64,000 bases of DNA from Ditylenchus dipsaci (GCA_004194705.1 SADC01001210.1:306131-370130); one strand, 5' to 3'; counted from the stretch's first letter, positions 1 through 11,300 are shown. Program-made: numbers and translations. The notes: generated by a model from the sequence alone, not told the origin.

Positions 1-330
1 ATCAGTTAGTCGGTATATTACTGTTTTTGTTGTAAATTGTTAAACTTAAGCTTTAGAAAAATGGTCTTCCCTGACTTTTTTGCATTTCAAAATCCTCTCA
101 CAGAAGTTTGGAGTCAAACGATGACTTTTGTGCTTACAGTCGAACCTCGATTTAACGACACTGCAAAAGTTTGTTGCCACCTCGGGACCGACACTCTTTT
201 TACTTTAATTTTTGAAGTTTTTGATCAGTTGTGATTCGTTAGTCTAGTCCAAGAATTCCGACTTTACCGATCGTTTTTCGAAAACTAAATGATGACCCGT
301 GAGTCACGAGCCGTGACCCTCAATTAAATG
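1..330. other. No gene seen; lone transposon end
   Basis: I see no supported gene here. At 135-157 a TA is followed by CAGTCGAACCTCGATTTAAC, the end motif of the TA-flanked pogo/Tigger-like elements found throughout the window. No matching right end is nearby, so it looks like a solo or truncated copy. Confidence 0.4.
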
Positions 331-339
331 ACACTTTTT

Positions 340-815
340 TTTGAAAAGAATGGCATTTGAATTTGCCCGTAGACTTGTGAAAAATGCCCGTGGATATTTA
401 TTTTGCCCGTAGATTTGTGTTGGCCGTAGAACTATGAGAATTGCCCGTAGAATTCTGAATTTTGGCCGTACTCGCTCTAAATCATGTTTCATTGCCTATT
501 TGAGATACTCTTGGACCTGAAACATGCTGAAAAGACGTTTAAAGTTGTGGACGACTTTTTTGGAGAAAGTTTTTTTTGACCATTTTGCGACTTTTTGTCC
601 TGATAGACCAATGGTTGAAAAGATTTACCAAATAAAAATTCCAAAAAGTGTCGTCTAAACTCTTACAACATATTTTCAGCATGTTTCAGGTCCAAGAGCA
701 CCTCGAAAAGTGAATAAAACCTGATTTCGAGCTAGTACAGCCGAAATTCAGAATACAACGGGCAATTTTTAAAATTTTACGGACACTTTTTAAAATTCTA
801 CGTGCAAAATTAAAT
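340..815. repeat. Foldback element with GCCCGTAGA arrays
   Basis: The left arm (about 360-535) carries repeated GCCCGTAGA-type words and ends in CTGGACCTGAAACATGCTGA. The right arm (about 673-815) carries the inverse, TCAGCATGTTTCAGGTCCAAG, followed by ACGGGCAATTTT and similar words. The two arms can pair over most of their length. No clear target duplication was found. The short open frames here are by-products of the repeat. Confidence 0.6.
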
Positions 816-1330
816 TTAACCCTTTTGAAAATAGAAAAGATTTTGGGTCCCAAAAAAAAATAAAAAAATTTTAAAAAGTACATTTGGATACCCTGCTATA
901 AAAGATACAGTTTAAAATGTTCTTTTAGCAATGTTTAGACAATGAGCCCGAAAGTCCGCCAAAGACTTTTCACATTAGTTAACTTGCCGCTTCCATTTTT
1001 CAAATATAATGGTATAAAATTTAATGGTAAGCAATATTTTTGGCTAAAGAATTTTCCGGCAAAGATGTTTCTTTTGTTCTAAATTTACAAACTTTGACAA
1101 CAAAGGATTGCATTAAACATCATGTATATTTATAAACATTTAAAACATAAGACTTTTCAAATTGTTTTTATTTGAAAAAATTAATACAACGTGTCTTAGC
1201 CTACCAAGTTAATATTTTGTTATATCATTCTCTCAGAAGACATCTTAACTAATGAGTTATTCTGGGCAAATACTTTTGAAATATAGTAAGTTGAAATATA
1301 GTTCGATATAGTTGAAATATAGTTGATTGC
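816..1330. other. No gene or clear repeat boundary seen
   Basis: AT-rich sequence with no supported coding region. Only short homopolymer runs and a small GAAATATAGTT repetition near 1278-1325 are visible. Confidence 0.4.
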
Positions 1331-1600
1331 CTTGGGGGACCAAGGCAAAACACCTTGTACAAATCACTCTAAAGTGAGTCTGGATGCATGGAGAGGGCTT
1401 GGAGTTGAGATGCGCACACCCACATACCTTATACACAAATCACTCGAAAGTGACTCTGGATGCATGAAAATGTATGCATACCAGAGTTTCTTTACGCGGT
1501 AGGCCCAGTCAACAAAACTATGTTCAAATTCCATCTTTTTGTGGTATCCAGGTACACTTTCAGGTTGGATTGCCTTGGGGACCAAGGCAAAAAGTCAAAT
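1328..1600. repeat. Copy of the GGATGCATGA dispersed module
   Basis: This holds the dispersed module also seen near 11.2, 12.7, 33.0, 37.6, 40.6 and 41.7 kb. It has a doubled ATCACTCGAAAGTGACTCTG segment, then GGATGCATGAAAATG, ACCAGAGTTT and GCGGTAGGCCCAGT. It is bracketed by two copies of the short hairpin TTGCCTTGG-n-CCAAGGCAA at about 1328 and 1570. Confidence 0.6.
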
Positions 1601-2287
1601 TTTAGTCAAAAAATTTTTTTTTCAAAAAAACGATTTTTGTGTGGAAAAGTGTCAGAAAATGACTTTCTTATCGTTTTAAGCACATAAAAGTTATTTAGGA
1701 GTCGTTTAAACATGATTTACAAATTAGTAAAAAATGCGCCCCCCCAAGTAAATAAGTGCCGTAGACTCAGCGAAATTTGGCCAACGTATGTTAAGAAAGG
1801 CTCAAACACGAGTTTTCAGCATGAAAAACGTCAGTCTGAACATACACTGGCCAACCCTTGCCTAGACCTGAGCCTTAATTTTTACAAAAAAACAACAAGG
1901 GGGCCAAGCAATACACTTTTGATGTTTTGGCGGAGGGGGGTCTCAACAAGACAGTGCCTATTTATTTTGGTTCATATCGCCTCTTTATGTGCAAAAAAGT
2001 TTGGTGCAAATAAGATCTTTTTTAATGCAAATCGGATGCAAAAAGATCTGATCTGCACCAAACCAATTTGCACCGAAAAGACATCTTTTTGCGCCAGAAA
2101 ATTTTTTTCGTATAATTCTACAGTTATTGCGCATATTTTATAAGAGAAAGTATGCAGTTATGGATAATTTATAGATAACTGTAAAATTTCCGGTATGATT
2201 TAGAATACGTTTGATAATTTCACGTTGATAACCATAGAAATCGTCTTATGGACACCAATCTGACTTTAGAAACGGTTGTAGTAACTT
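1601..2287. other. No supported gene
   Basis: A long open frame at 1712-2143 has the low-information look of random translation and no recognisable domain. A hairpin built of TTGGTGCAAAT and AGATCTTTTT words lies at about 2000-2075. I see no element boundary. Confidence 0.35.
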
Positions 2288-2310
2288 TTGATTATCAACA
2301 ACATTTTTAG

Positions 2311-5300
2311 TGTTGAGCAGCCTTCAGGTGAAATTATTTCCATAGAGATAAGAGAAAGCATCACTGTCAATGCACTAAAATGGAAAATCTACAAACAACT
2401 TCGAGTTTATCCTACACTGCAAAGGCTATTTTATGAAGTTAGTATTGAAAAAAATGTTATTACAGTCGAACCTCGCCAAAAGTTCGTTCCCCCGCTGGGT
2501 CCGACAATTTTTTTAGCTCGATTTTCAAAGCTTTTTTGAAATTCTGTTTTGACAGTCCGGTCCTAAATATCGCAAGGTTTCCGATTTTACCGATCTTTTT
2601 CAGAATCGAAAAACGTTTTTCTTTAAAAAAGCAAAAACTCGATAAAAGGACACCCTATTTCTGAAATGGGTGTTCCTTTATCGAGTTTTACTTTTTGAGA
2701 GAAAAAATTTCGGGTTCTGAAAAACGATCCGTAAAATCGGAATCATTGGGATATTTAAGACCGGGCTGTCAAAACCGAATTTAAAAAAGCTTTGAAAATC
2801 GAGCTAAAAAAATTGTCGGACCCAGCGGGGAACGAACTTTTGGGGGTGTCCCTTCAGCGAGGTTCGACTGTAATACCATTGATTAACGTATATTTAAGGG
2901 TATTGAGATGGATAATGAGCATCATTTGTCAGCATATGGTATAGAATATGGATCTAATGAGTATTATCGCATCAAACTGGCTGTACTTTTCACTGAGCCC
3001 ATTCAAACTTACTTTTTGAACGAAAACTATTTTGATCATAAATGGACTGTAGACTTCCGCAGATTAGTAGGTTTTTTTGTTTTAGTTACTTATTTTTCTG
3101 AGACATTTTTCAATTAGTCATTTGATCAGAGCGAAAAATCTGTGAAAATTAAACTCACTTAGAATTGTTTCCCCTTTCAAATGATACAGAAACCAGAAAC
3201 TTTGGAAAGTTGAGATAACATTAGGTCCGAAATTACGGAAAACGACTTTGAAATTGTCATGCTATTTTTGCGTAATTGAATTCATTTTCGATTCCCTTTT
3301 TTCAATTTTTGAATAAAATAATGGTTAGAAAAAGTTTCGACGGCGAGTCTATATCACAGACACAGCACCCGAAGGGCATCCCTCTCTTCAAAGAGCATGA
3401 GTTGTCCAAGCTAAAATTGTTAGAAAACTGATCCTCTTCGGATGTCGACGGCTAGAGAACTCATAATCTTTGGTAGAGAAGGTGCATTTATGGTTTTACG
3501 CCTGGTGAAGTCGATTGCTAATTTGTAAAAGCCAAAAAATCGAATGAAAAGCTCATATAACTTTTTTCGTGGGAGTAGGACATTTGACCCCCAGGGCCAT
3601 ACTTGCACGGGCGCCGGTGCCGGCGCCGGTGTGCGCCCGGAAAATTTTGAAAAATTAGGGCGCCGGCGCCGATTTCGAAAATTGCGTAGTCGGGCGCCCT
3701 CGCCCGGCGCTCTTTTTTTTACGAGTGTCAGTGCTTTTTATAACTTTTCAAATTATAGAAGTAGGCTTTTTAAACTGTGTTTTTTTACTGATTTTCTTGG
3801 CCTTTTCAGCTTATATGACACATACAGCTTTAGTTTTCTCAAAAAATTTCAGATTTCGCAGAGTTGAATTTAACACCGGCGCCCGGTTCTGATTCACTTC
3901 GGCAACCGGTTCTGACACGTACTTTTGAGAAGCAAGAGCATTTTGACTTATAACAGCGAATTGATTGACATGTAAAATATTTAAAATAAATAATTCGCAT
4001 AGCTACTTTTCTTGTGTTTTTACTTGGCGCGCGGCGCCAATTTTCACATTTTTTGCGCCGGCGCCAACTTTTTTGTCAATGGCGCCCGGCGCCGATTTTC
4101 TTGGTTGACGAGGCGCCCGGCGCCAATTTTTTACAAAAAAGGCGCCGGCGCCCTTGGCGCCGGCGCCATTTTCCGGCGCTCGGCGCCTTTTTTTTCAAAG
4201 ATCGGCGCCCTGGTCGGCGCCGGCGCCGATTTTTTTGGCCGTGCAAGTATGCCCTGGGCCGTTTGACCTCCCGGCATTTGACCCCCTGCACATTTGACCC
4301 CTAGACATTTGACCTTCCGGGCCATATGACCCCCATGGCCGTTTGACTCCTTTCCCGGGCTTTTTGGCTCTGTTTATCTTTTATCTGTTCATCTTTAATG
4401 ACCCATGGCCTTAGGGTCAACCATCAATACCACGATACTGGTACCGAGATGTTTTTAGAACTTTTAGTGACCCTTCTACCACATTTTGTGGACCTTCAGA
4501 GCTGGGGAGCCAGATTTGTCAGGAACTTCTGAACGCTCCACAAGAGTACTCAAAAAAATTGTCATCGAAGTTCCCCCAGGTTACAGTCAGGGTTCTTCTT
4601 GTGAGATTCAAACTTGTCCAGCTAGACATCAGCCTGGAAGACAAATTGAAAGACATAAATTTAAGGTGGATCACCTCGAAGTGGGTACCTGCCATGTACT
4701 AATTGGGTATTGAGATTCTGGATAGTAAAACAGTATTTTGGTCTCATCAAACCGCTTTCAGCACATTATTGTGGGTTGGATAGTTCAGTTCGTTTAGCCT
4801 TTGGAAGTGATCATAATTTTGTGGACCAATTCACTATTCGGGTAAGGGTCCAAATGATTGAGGCCCAAATAAGGGCAAAAAAAGGCCCAAATAAGCCGAA
4901 ATCGGACTTTAAAGATGAACAGACAAGAGATAAACAGAGTGAAAAAGACCCGGGGGTCAAACTGCCCGGCGGGTCAAATGTCCAGGGGTCAAATGGCCGG
5001 GGTGTCAAACGGCGCGGGAGTCAAATGTCCAGGGGTTCACATGTCGCGGACCCTGTTTGTGTTTAAAAAAAATTCAAAAAACATTTAATGTAAAATTCGA
5101 TCACATCGATAACAGTGTTCAGTCGCTATTTTACAGCACTCAACTATATATCAAACTTTTTTTTTGACAAATGCTTGTCAAGTAACAAAAAACTAGTAAT
5201 GTAAAATTTCTTGGAAACTATTTGGGAATCCCCCTCGAAAAATCCGGAGAGCTCCCTTTTTCTACAGTCCTTTGAAAGCTTATCTTAAATTAATAAAAAA

Positions 5301-7682
5301 ACCAAGATAAGCATCTTTCATGTTGAACTGGCAAGGGAACCTCACATAGTGTCTGTGCCCTATTGAAAAAAGGGTATATACCATTCGATAGCTCTTCGAA
5401 AATCCTTCTTAGACTTAGACATCCGTTTTTGCCCACGCCTCGATATTTCGATGTAATTAACCATTTGAAACACAGTCAACCTCGATTTAACGACACACGT
5501 GGGGACAGCCGTAGGGTGTCGTTAAATCGAGGGTTCACTTTTACTAAATCTCAGTCAATGCCGACCAAATTGTTCAATTCCGGGTATCATTAAATCGGGG
5601 TGTCGTTAAATCGAGGCTTGATTGCATATATTGAATATATATTTTGATATAATATTTTCGAAGCTACTGGAATATATCCCTCCCGAAAAAGCTATTGGAA
5701 TATTACCTCCCCAAAAATTTTGGAGGGTACCTAAAACCACCATTTTTGAAGAAAAAAGTTGTGAAAAAGCCCTTGTTAGTAATGGCCAGTCCCTGAGCCT
5801 AACCTAAGCCTACGGGCCTGAGCCTAAGCCAGAGCCTAAGCCTAAATTATTGGGTGCGGTATATTCCAGTAGCGTTATTTGGTTGGAGTATATTCCAGTA
5901 GCGCCTATATTTTAATATATATATTTCAAATGGTCTGTTACATTGAAAAATCGAGCTGTGGGCAAAAACGGATGCCTAAGTCGAATAAGGATTTTTCAAG
6001 AGCTACCGAACGGTATATACCGTTTTTCAATTGGCCACGGACTCTATATGAGTTCCCTTGTCAGAGTTTCTCATAGCCGCAAACATTTTTCATGTGATCA
6101 GATGTGATCAAATTCACATACCGTAATTATTTGAGTATACTGAATACATTTTTAATTTTGTTTATAGATAGATGCAAGAGTACATTATCGTGGTGGAAGA
6201 GTATATAATAAGCCATTTGGGTGTGTTCGCTATGGAGTAAAGGTTGATAATACAGTCCAAACTCGATTCAAAGAAGGAGGGAAAGCTACTTAGGTTAGAA
6301 AAAATGGCCTCGGTGGCGCAGTGCGTGAACGCTTGTGTTTTTATGGTCATAAAAGGGGGCGCACGCTATTTACTTTGGCTTGTTTAAACAGTCTGGTTTT
6401 TAATATCGCAAATATTCCGATTTTGCCGATCGTTTTTTCAGAAATTGAAAATTTTTCTTTTTAAAAAGCACAAACTCTATTTAAGGATAGGCTTTATCGA
6501 AACTCCATTTTTTTCATCGATTTTTTGTTTTTTAGGAGAAAAATTTTAGTTTTTATGTTAAACGATAGCCAAAATTAGAATCTTCGCGATATTTAAAAAC
6601 CAGGCTGTCAAAACAGAGCTGGTAAAAGTTATAAAACATGGAGTTAAGAAAGGTGTCGAATCTAATCATTTAGCCGGTCCCCTGAGTTCTTTAAATGGAG
6701 AGTGGACTATTTTCAGTCAAGTACATGAAAAAGATGTTAAGCTTGTTTTAGGTGATTGGGAAATACTCTAATTATAATTGGCTTGGACTTAAAGGAGTGG
6801 AGCGCTTTAAAGATCAACCAGAGGGTGAATGGCCAGGTATTGAATCATAAAAAAAATTTGTTGTAAAAATTTTTTTTTTCAGCCTTCAATGACCATATTT
6901 TTGAAATATTTTTTTATTCACAAAAAGTTCCATTTTTATTAAAAATAATTTTTTTGGTATATTTGAAGAGGCATGGGTGGCAGGGAAGTTACTTAGGTTT
7001 GAAAAGTGACCCCTATGGCGCAGTGCATAAACGTTTGCGTTTTTCGGACCAAAATGGTGTTGAAAAATTCGAAAAAAAAACAAAAAAAAATCGAAAAAGT
7101 AGGGGATGACCATTCCGAAGGAGTTCCATTTATTTTGGCTTGTTTGACCAGTTATAGGGTGATTAGACTTTTTTTGACGCCAGATTCGGAATCAGCGACC
7201 AAATTACCCCTAGAACTGGTCAAACAAGCCAAAATAAATAGCATGTCACCACGTGGGATCGAACCTGCAACATCATTTTGGGCCAAAAAACGCGAAGGCT
7301 TACGCACTGCGCCATGGAGGCCACTTTTTCAAAGCTAAGTAACTCCCCTACCTCAACTGTCTTTTTACTATCATTGCAATTTAGTGCATATCATGGCACT
7401 AAAGAAGTGAATGTGCTCGATATCCTTAGGGATGGCTTTCGCCTAGAAAGGGTGTGAGATTTGCTTATGGCAGAGGAATTTACTGCACACCAGACGTTTA
7501 TACTGCTCTCCACTATGCGCATGACTACGAGTTTCAAGGAGTCCACTACAAGCTCATTATCCAGTGCAGAGTCGACCCCGACTATCTTCAAATTGTGTAC
7601 TCAAGCAGTAAAAATGGGAGACTACTGGCTAGTTCCAGATGGAAATTACATTCGTCTACGCTATTTGTGCTTTAAGCAATGA
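2311..7682 (+). CDS. Ubiquitin-like plus PARP-like-fold protein, five exons seen
   Basis: Five exons line up with a family I know best from Rhizophagus-type fungal proteins: an N-terminal ubiquitin-like domain, a linker, and a C-terminal HGT...GRGIY module resembling ADP-ribosyltransferases. Exons: 2311-2437 (first half of the ubiquitin-like fold, ending RLFYE); 2908-3066 (second half, then an ENYFDHKWTVDF linker); 6168-6242 (HYRGGRVYNKPFGC); 6752-6836 (NYNWLG...EGEWP); 7385-7682 (AYHGT, GRGIYCTP, then DYWLVPDG). The first three exons join in phase with GT/AG ends. The last exon needs one-base slips near 7448 and 7610, and its join to exon 4 is out of phase, so the gene is either decayed or hit by sequence errors. 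The true start lies upstream or at an unseen exon. Introns hold TA- and TTAA-type elements. Catalytic activity is inferred only; a transferase role has not been shown by anything visible here. Confidence 0.65.
2463..2870. mobile_element. TA-flanked foldback MITE
   Basis: A 408-bp palindrome starts CAGTCGAACCTCG and ends CGAGGTTCGACTG. A TA lies on each side (2461-2462 and 2871-2872), as expected for the Tc1/mariner/pogo group. The whole element folds on itself about a centre near 2665. It sits in the intron that splits the ubiquitin-like domain of the host gene. Confidence 0.85.
3067..3570. other. Intron sequence, nothing further seen
   Basis: This is intronic with respect to the ubiquitin-like gene. 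I see no repeat boundary or coding exon. A CATCCCTC...AGAGCATGAG stretch is unremarkable. Confidence 0.3.
3571..5052. mobile_element. Element with inverted GTTTGACCCC arrays
   Basis: The left side carries tandem words such as CATTTGACCCCC and CGTTTGACCTCC (3579-3596, then 4261-4350 after an insertion). The right side (4950-5040) carries the inverse, GGGTCAAATGTCC and GGTGTCAAACGG. Inner arms also pair (TCTGTTTATCTTTTATCTG near 4370 with ATAAACAGAG near 4930). It is a non-autonomous element or foldback; the outer limits are approximate and no duplication is certain. Confidence 0.6.
3599..4252. mobile_element. Non-autonomous hAT-like element with GCCGGCGCC arrays
   Basis: The ends ATACTTGCACGG and CCGTGCAAGTAT are inverted repeats. 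Just inside are dense GC-rich words (GGCGCCGGCGCC) on both sides of an AT-rich core. The flanks CCAGGGCC (3591-3598) and CCTGGGCC (4253-4260) match at 7 of 8 bases, which fits an aged 8-bp duplication. It is inserted into the left array of the 3571-5052 element. Confidence 0.6.
5053..5472. other. Intron sequence without recognisable feature
   Basis: AT-rich; no coding exon or repeat end that I can support. Confidence 0.3.
5473..5624. mobile_element. Short pogo/Tigger-type MITE
   Basis: The ends CAGTCAACCTCGATTTAACG and TCGTTAAATCGAGGCTTGATTG are inverted, with two further internal copies of the GTCGTTAAATCGAG word. It belongs to the same end family as 2463-2870 but with a different inner word. 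The TA flanks are not clean. Confidence 0.6.
5659..5905. mobile_element. GCTACTGGAATAT-ended MITE with 8-bp duplication
   Basis: The left end CGAAGCTACTGGAATAT and right end ATATTCCAGTAGCGCC are inverted, and each is doubled inside. The flanks AATATTTT (5651-5658) and TATATTTT (5906-5913) match at 7 of 8 bases. The centre (about 5790-5850) is a run of GCCTAA-type six-base words resembling the nematode telomere unit. It is a relative of the elements at 14016 and 37189. Confidence 0.6.
6278..6395 (+). repeat. tRNA-like repeat arm, truncated
   Basis: It begins GAGGGAAAGCTACTTAGGTT and continues with an A-box-like TGGCGCAGTGCG, as in the arms at 6982, 7349, 55815 and 60249. The B-box half is missing. 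It lies in an intron of the ubiquitin-like gene. Confidence 0.55.
6396..6690. mobile_element. Decayed copy of the 2463-2870 MITE family
   Basis: The stretch CAGTCTGGTTTTTAATATCG through CCAGGCTGTCAAAAC folds on itself and shares its internal words (CGATTTTGCCGATCG, AAAGCACAAACTC) with the 2463-2870 element. Its outer ends are degraded. Confidence 0.55.
6982..7349. mobile_element. Foldback pair of tRNA-like arms
   Basis: The left arm (from AGGGAAGTTACTTAGGTTTG) and right arm (to TAAGTAACTCCCCT) are inverted copies of the tRNA-like repeat. The right arm, read on -, has an A-box-like TGGCGCAGTGCG and an exact B box GGTTCGATCCC about 65 bases later. Here the flanks are not TTAA, unlike the related 55815-60249 element. 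Confidence 0.6.
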
Positions 7683-8425
7683 AATAACATGATTTGAAAA
7701 TTAGACTATCTTGTTGTAAAATCATTTATTTTGTATCACCTCCAATTTTAAATCATGTTCTTGCCATTGTGTCTTTGACCCCCTTCTTGTCAACTGCTTC
7801 CACAGTGTAATGCATTGATCGTGACAAATTGTGCATAAAAAATTTCATAATAAAAATCTCTCTCAATCTTGAGGTAAACGAAAGAAAAAAATCCGAGAAA
7901 TAAAAATCAGGTAAAAACTCCAGCTGCAGAACCACTCCGATAATGGCTCGTTAACGTTGTTCGAGTTAGAGTTAGAGTTCGGGTTTTTGGCTACGTGAAA
8001 CACCTGTGGATCCGTACTCTAACTCGAACTCTAACTCTAAGTCGAGGGTGTTCGTGTACATCGAGTCAAGTTCAAGGTTGCAAAGTGTTGGCTCTGTATG
8101 CATTCGCATCTCTGAAAAAAAAAGATGCCTTGGTTCCTTCGATTCCCTTCGGGGGCGCAGGGGGCTTGAGAGTAGAGATGCGCGCACTCACTTACTTAGA
8201 CATGATTCCGAGAAATACTCTTGACCATAAAATGCATATAGAGTCTCTTTTTGCCACGTCCCAGTTGAAAAACATGGTGAGCAGTCGAAGAATACAGATA
8301 TTTGAATTTCTAAGTTCTGCCATAAAATGGCCCCTTTTATTACCTTCCCCTCCCAATAAGCCTTAATCCTTTTTAAATTCAAAAGGCGCCAATTCAAATT
8401 TTTCAAATTTTGACTAAAAAACTAT
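7683..8425. other. Intergenic; GAGTTAGAGTT hairpin and module fragment
   Basis: A hairpin formed by CGAGTTAGAGTTAGAGTTCG (7957) and CTCGAACTCTAACTCTAA (8023) is visible. From about 8130 it contains half of the CCCTTCGGGGGCGCAGGGGG hairpin and the AGATGCGCGCACTCACTTAC segment of the dispersed module, leading into the 8426 element. Confidence 0.45.
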
Positions 8426-8435
8426 GACCTACTTG

Positions 8436-10987
8436 GGGCACGGTAAATTGCCCTACAGTAAAATTCCCTCACGGTAAATTCCCCCACAGGTAAATTCCCC
8501 TACAGGTAATCCCCCACAGGTAAATTCCCCTACATTTTGTCTTGAGAAGATTTTACATATTTTTTGTTTTGTAAATAGCCCAAACGGTTTTAATTAGAGA
8601 TGGGAACAAACAATATATTGGTATTGGGATATGGGTATTGGGTCAAATAAAGGCATAATATTGTTGGGATATTGGTTGGTGACTTTCGAAAATATTGGTA
8701 TTGGTATTGGTTTGACAAAGATATTGGGTGCTAGATAATGAAATTTTTTCCAATAGAAATTTCAAATTTTCACTCATATATTCTTATTTTTTTGGTCTAA
8801 TGGATGACATTAAACAAATTTTATTTATTATAATTTCATGACTCACTTATTTGTTTTTTTTTTCAAAGAAAAAATTTAAAGTCGCTGTGTACTTCAGGTC
8901 CGCAATATTTAAAAAGTTATCTCGAGCAAAATCATTGCAAACAAATTTGTGTTTCTTCTTAACACCATCTTCATCTGCAAATATCAACAGTCTGACATTT
9001 TCTGAATCACTAAATCAAATTTTTGAAAAATTTGCAAGGCAAATAACACAGTGCAGCATGGCTTCAAAGAGGAATTTTTTTTTTAATTTTGGAACTTCTT
9101 ACAACCAGGAACGACATTTTTTCGCAGCTAGACTGGTAAACAGTCAGGTCTTGTCGCCACCAAGAAGTCTTGACTGCGAACTACGTATTAAAATGATATC
9201 CAGTGTGGAAACCACGCTCGAATCAAGAACATAATCCAGATTGATAAAGATGGACGCTTGATGATTTGAGAAATGCACTCCAACTCCAGGGCCAGTTTTT
9301 GCTAAAGCATATTCTACCAGGATAGAAGAATGAGGGAGCACGGAGCTCTGCCTAGAAGGGTCAATACTGGAGCAGTATTCTTGCACAGAGATAAATTTCA
9401 TAAGAGATAGTTTTAGCGGCTTCTGATCAAGACAAATTTTCGAATATTGCGGACCTAAAGTACACACCCACTTTAACGAAAATACTTTCCTATAATTAAA
9501 ACTTTATGGTGACTATAAAAACTAATGTCAGAAGTTTTGACCCAGAAGTGATTTTTTTGACAAAATCGAATTTTTATTTTCCACAATTGTGCAACACCAT
9601 CAACAAGATTTATTTAAAATGATTTCTCCCACATTCGACAGCTGGTGCAATAAAATTAATTTTTCGTCCAAGAATCAGTTCGCCCAATTTTAATTAGTCC
9701 GAAATTCGGATCGTCTGAAATTTAATTCGTACAAACTTGAGTTTAAAAATTTCTCGATTATTGGATTTCAAGCACACTTCAACTAATATCTTGATAAAAA
9801 CCGGAATGGATCAATTTTCGTTTCTTTAGGCCAAAAAATCAGTTCCAGCGTGTTACTAAATCGAGATTAGACTAAACTAGGAATTTTTTTTAATGTTTTG
9901 GTGAATAAATAGACTTTTGAAAAAATTATGTATTGGGCAATATATTGGGGTCTACATCTTTGAAATATTGGTATTGGTATTGGGTCTAGAGAGGGCCAAA
10001 ATAATATTGGTATTGGTATTGGGCAAACGCAAATGCCCATCTCTAGTTTAATTATTTCACTATCAATCATCTCTCAATTCTGCTAGATAATTATGAACCG
10101 ACCAAGCCAAGTAGTTATCCGATTGCGGTTCGACTGTAATAGTTAAAAAATGTAAAAGAAGTTGAGATGGGCAAAAACGTTATGTTTTGAGTTTTTCGTC
10201 ATTACGTTCAATCGTTATTTCGAAATGAAAACCATAAAAAATCTGAACTAGCTGAATACCCTAATTCACTGCACTGTTCAACTGTACCAAGGGTGCTAGA
10301 ATTCTGTAATTTGTACAGTAAACAGTTTTGGAGATGATTGTTTTGTAAAAAATGTTTTCAGTAATCCAAGTAATATTTTGGTGCACTTTTGCAAAGCCTT
10401 GGCCGCAATCAGGCTAATTTTTGATGTCGGCCATCATTAAAATTCACTTACTTCATCATAATTACACCAAGTCGAAAAAGCATGAGTCCATTATCTACTA
10501 TGTGATTTATTTGAAAAATATCATAGATAAGAAATTGTAAACGTTGAAAACATCAAAAGCAGTAATAAAAAAATTATAGATGGGTATGTAAAGGGTATGT
10601 ACTAATTAAATAATAAAACCACCGTATGGGTGGATACAAACACTACAAGGGTTTTTATAACCAAGATTAGAAAGATAAACAACGTATATATAGTAAGTAA
10701 ACCGTAGGGTGAGTAAGTTAACCACTTATAGAATCTATAGGCCATCCGAAGTGGGAATAACCACTGAAGACAGGCAAATCACCTGAGGTGTATTTGGGCC
10801 ACTTTTTCTGTTGTAATCAAAATGATGAGTAATGGAGGTAGATACCTCTTAAGAGTAGGTCCTTTGTCAGGTATTAAGAACCTAGCTGTTAAATAATGTG
10901 AATTCATTTCAATACAAAATGTAGGGGAATTTACCTGTGGGGGAATTTACCGTGGGGAATTTACTGTAGGGCAATTCACCTAATGCC
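8436..10987. mobile_element. Element with GGTAAATTCCCC arrays, 8-bp duplication
   Basis: The flanks are exact copies of CCTACTTG (8428-8435 and 10988-10995). The ends are built of inverted tandem words: GGTAAATTCCCCTACA on the left (8441-8535) and TGTAGGGGAATTTACC on the right (10917-10980). It holds a further inserted element at 8595-10045. No transposase is seen, so it is non-autonomous. The rest of its interior (10046-10910) shows no gene. Confidence 0.75.
8595..10045. mobile_element. hAT-like element with TATTGGTATTGG arrays
   Basis: The ends TAGAGATGGG and CCCATCTCTA are inverted. Inside each end are repeats of TATTGGTATTGGG (8623-8730) and the same words at 9900-10025. The flanks GTTTTAAT and GTTTAATT suggest an aged 8-bp duplication. 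A central ~0.6-kb region with long open frames on both strands (8851-9234 and 9144-9467) has no domain I recognise and could be a transposase remnant or passenger DNA. Confidence 0.6.
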
Positions 10988-11264
10988 CCTACTTGGATAT
11001 ACCCCCCCCCCCAAATCAACTTTTTTAAAAGTGTTCCAAACACTCTATATCGACCTAAAATGGCCTTAAAAGTTTAAAAAAAGACATTATTTTTAACTTC
11101 TGGTCAATAAAAAATCGAGTTTTGGACACTTTAAATTTTGACTTTTTACCTGTTTTAGCATGTTTTGGTCACTGAGCTGGGCAAAATAGTCTTTAAATGC
11201 ATTTTGATCAGAGTCTTGCTCGAAATTATGTCTAAGGTAAGTGGTGCGCGCATCTCTAACTCTC

Positions 11265-11300
11265 AAGCCCCCTGCGCCCCTTCGGGGGCGCAGGGGGCTT
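11265..11300. repeat. Perfect hairpin with TTCG loop
   Basis: Stem AAGCCCCCTGCGCCCC pairs exactly with GGGGCGCAGGGGGCTT around a TTCG loop; one more C-G pair extends it to 17 bp. A C(TTCG)G cap is an exceptionally stable RNA tetraloop. Degraded copies lie near 8150, 13680 and 37556. Confidence 0.8.

Noticed and set aside
1712..2143. 143-residue open frame on +
   Set aside because: It has no signal, domain or splice support, and its composition follows local repeats.
4012..4325. Several overlapping Arg- and Pro-rich open frames
   Set aside because: They are translations of the GGCGCCGGCGCC arrays of the 3599-4252 element.
5785..5850. True interstitial telomere scar
   Set aside because: The six-base words are degenerate and sit inside an element with 8-bp flanks, so transposon content is the simpler reading.
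6970..7345. Ordinary SINE insertion pair
   Set aside because: The two arms are exact mirror partners with element-like ends, and the same arm forms the ends of a TTAA element at 55815-60249, so I report it as a foldback. A SINE origin remains possible.
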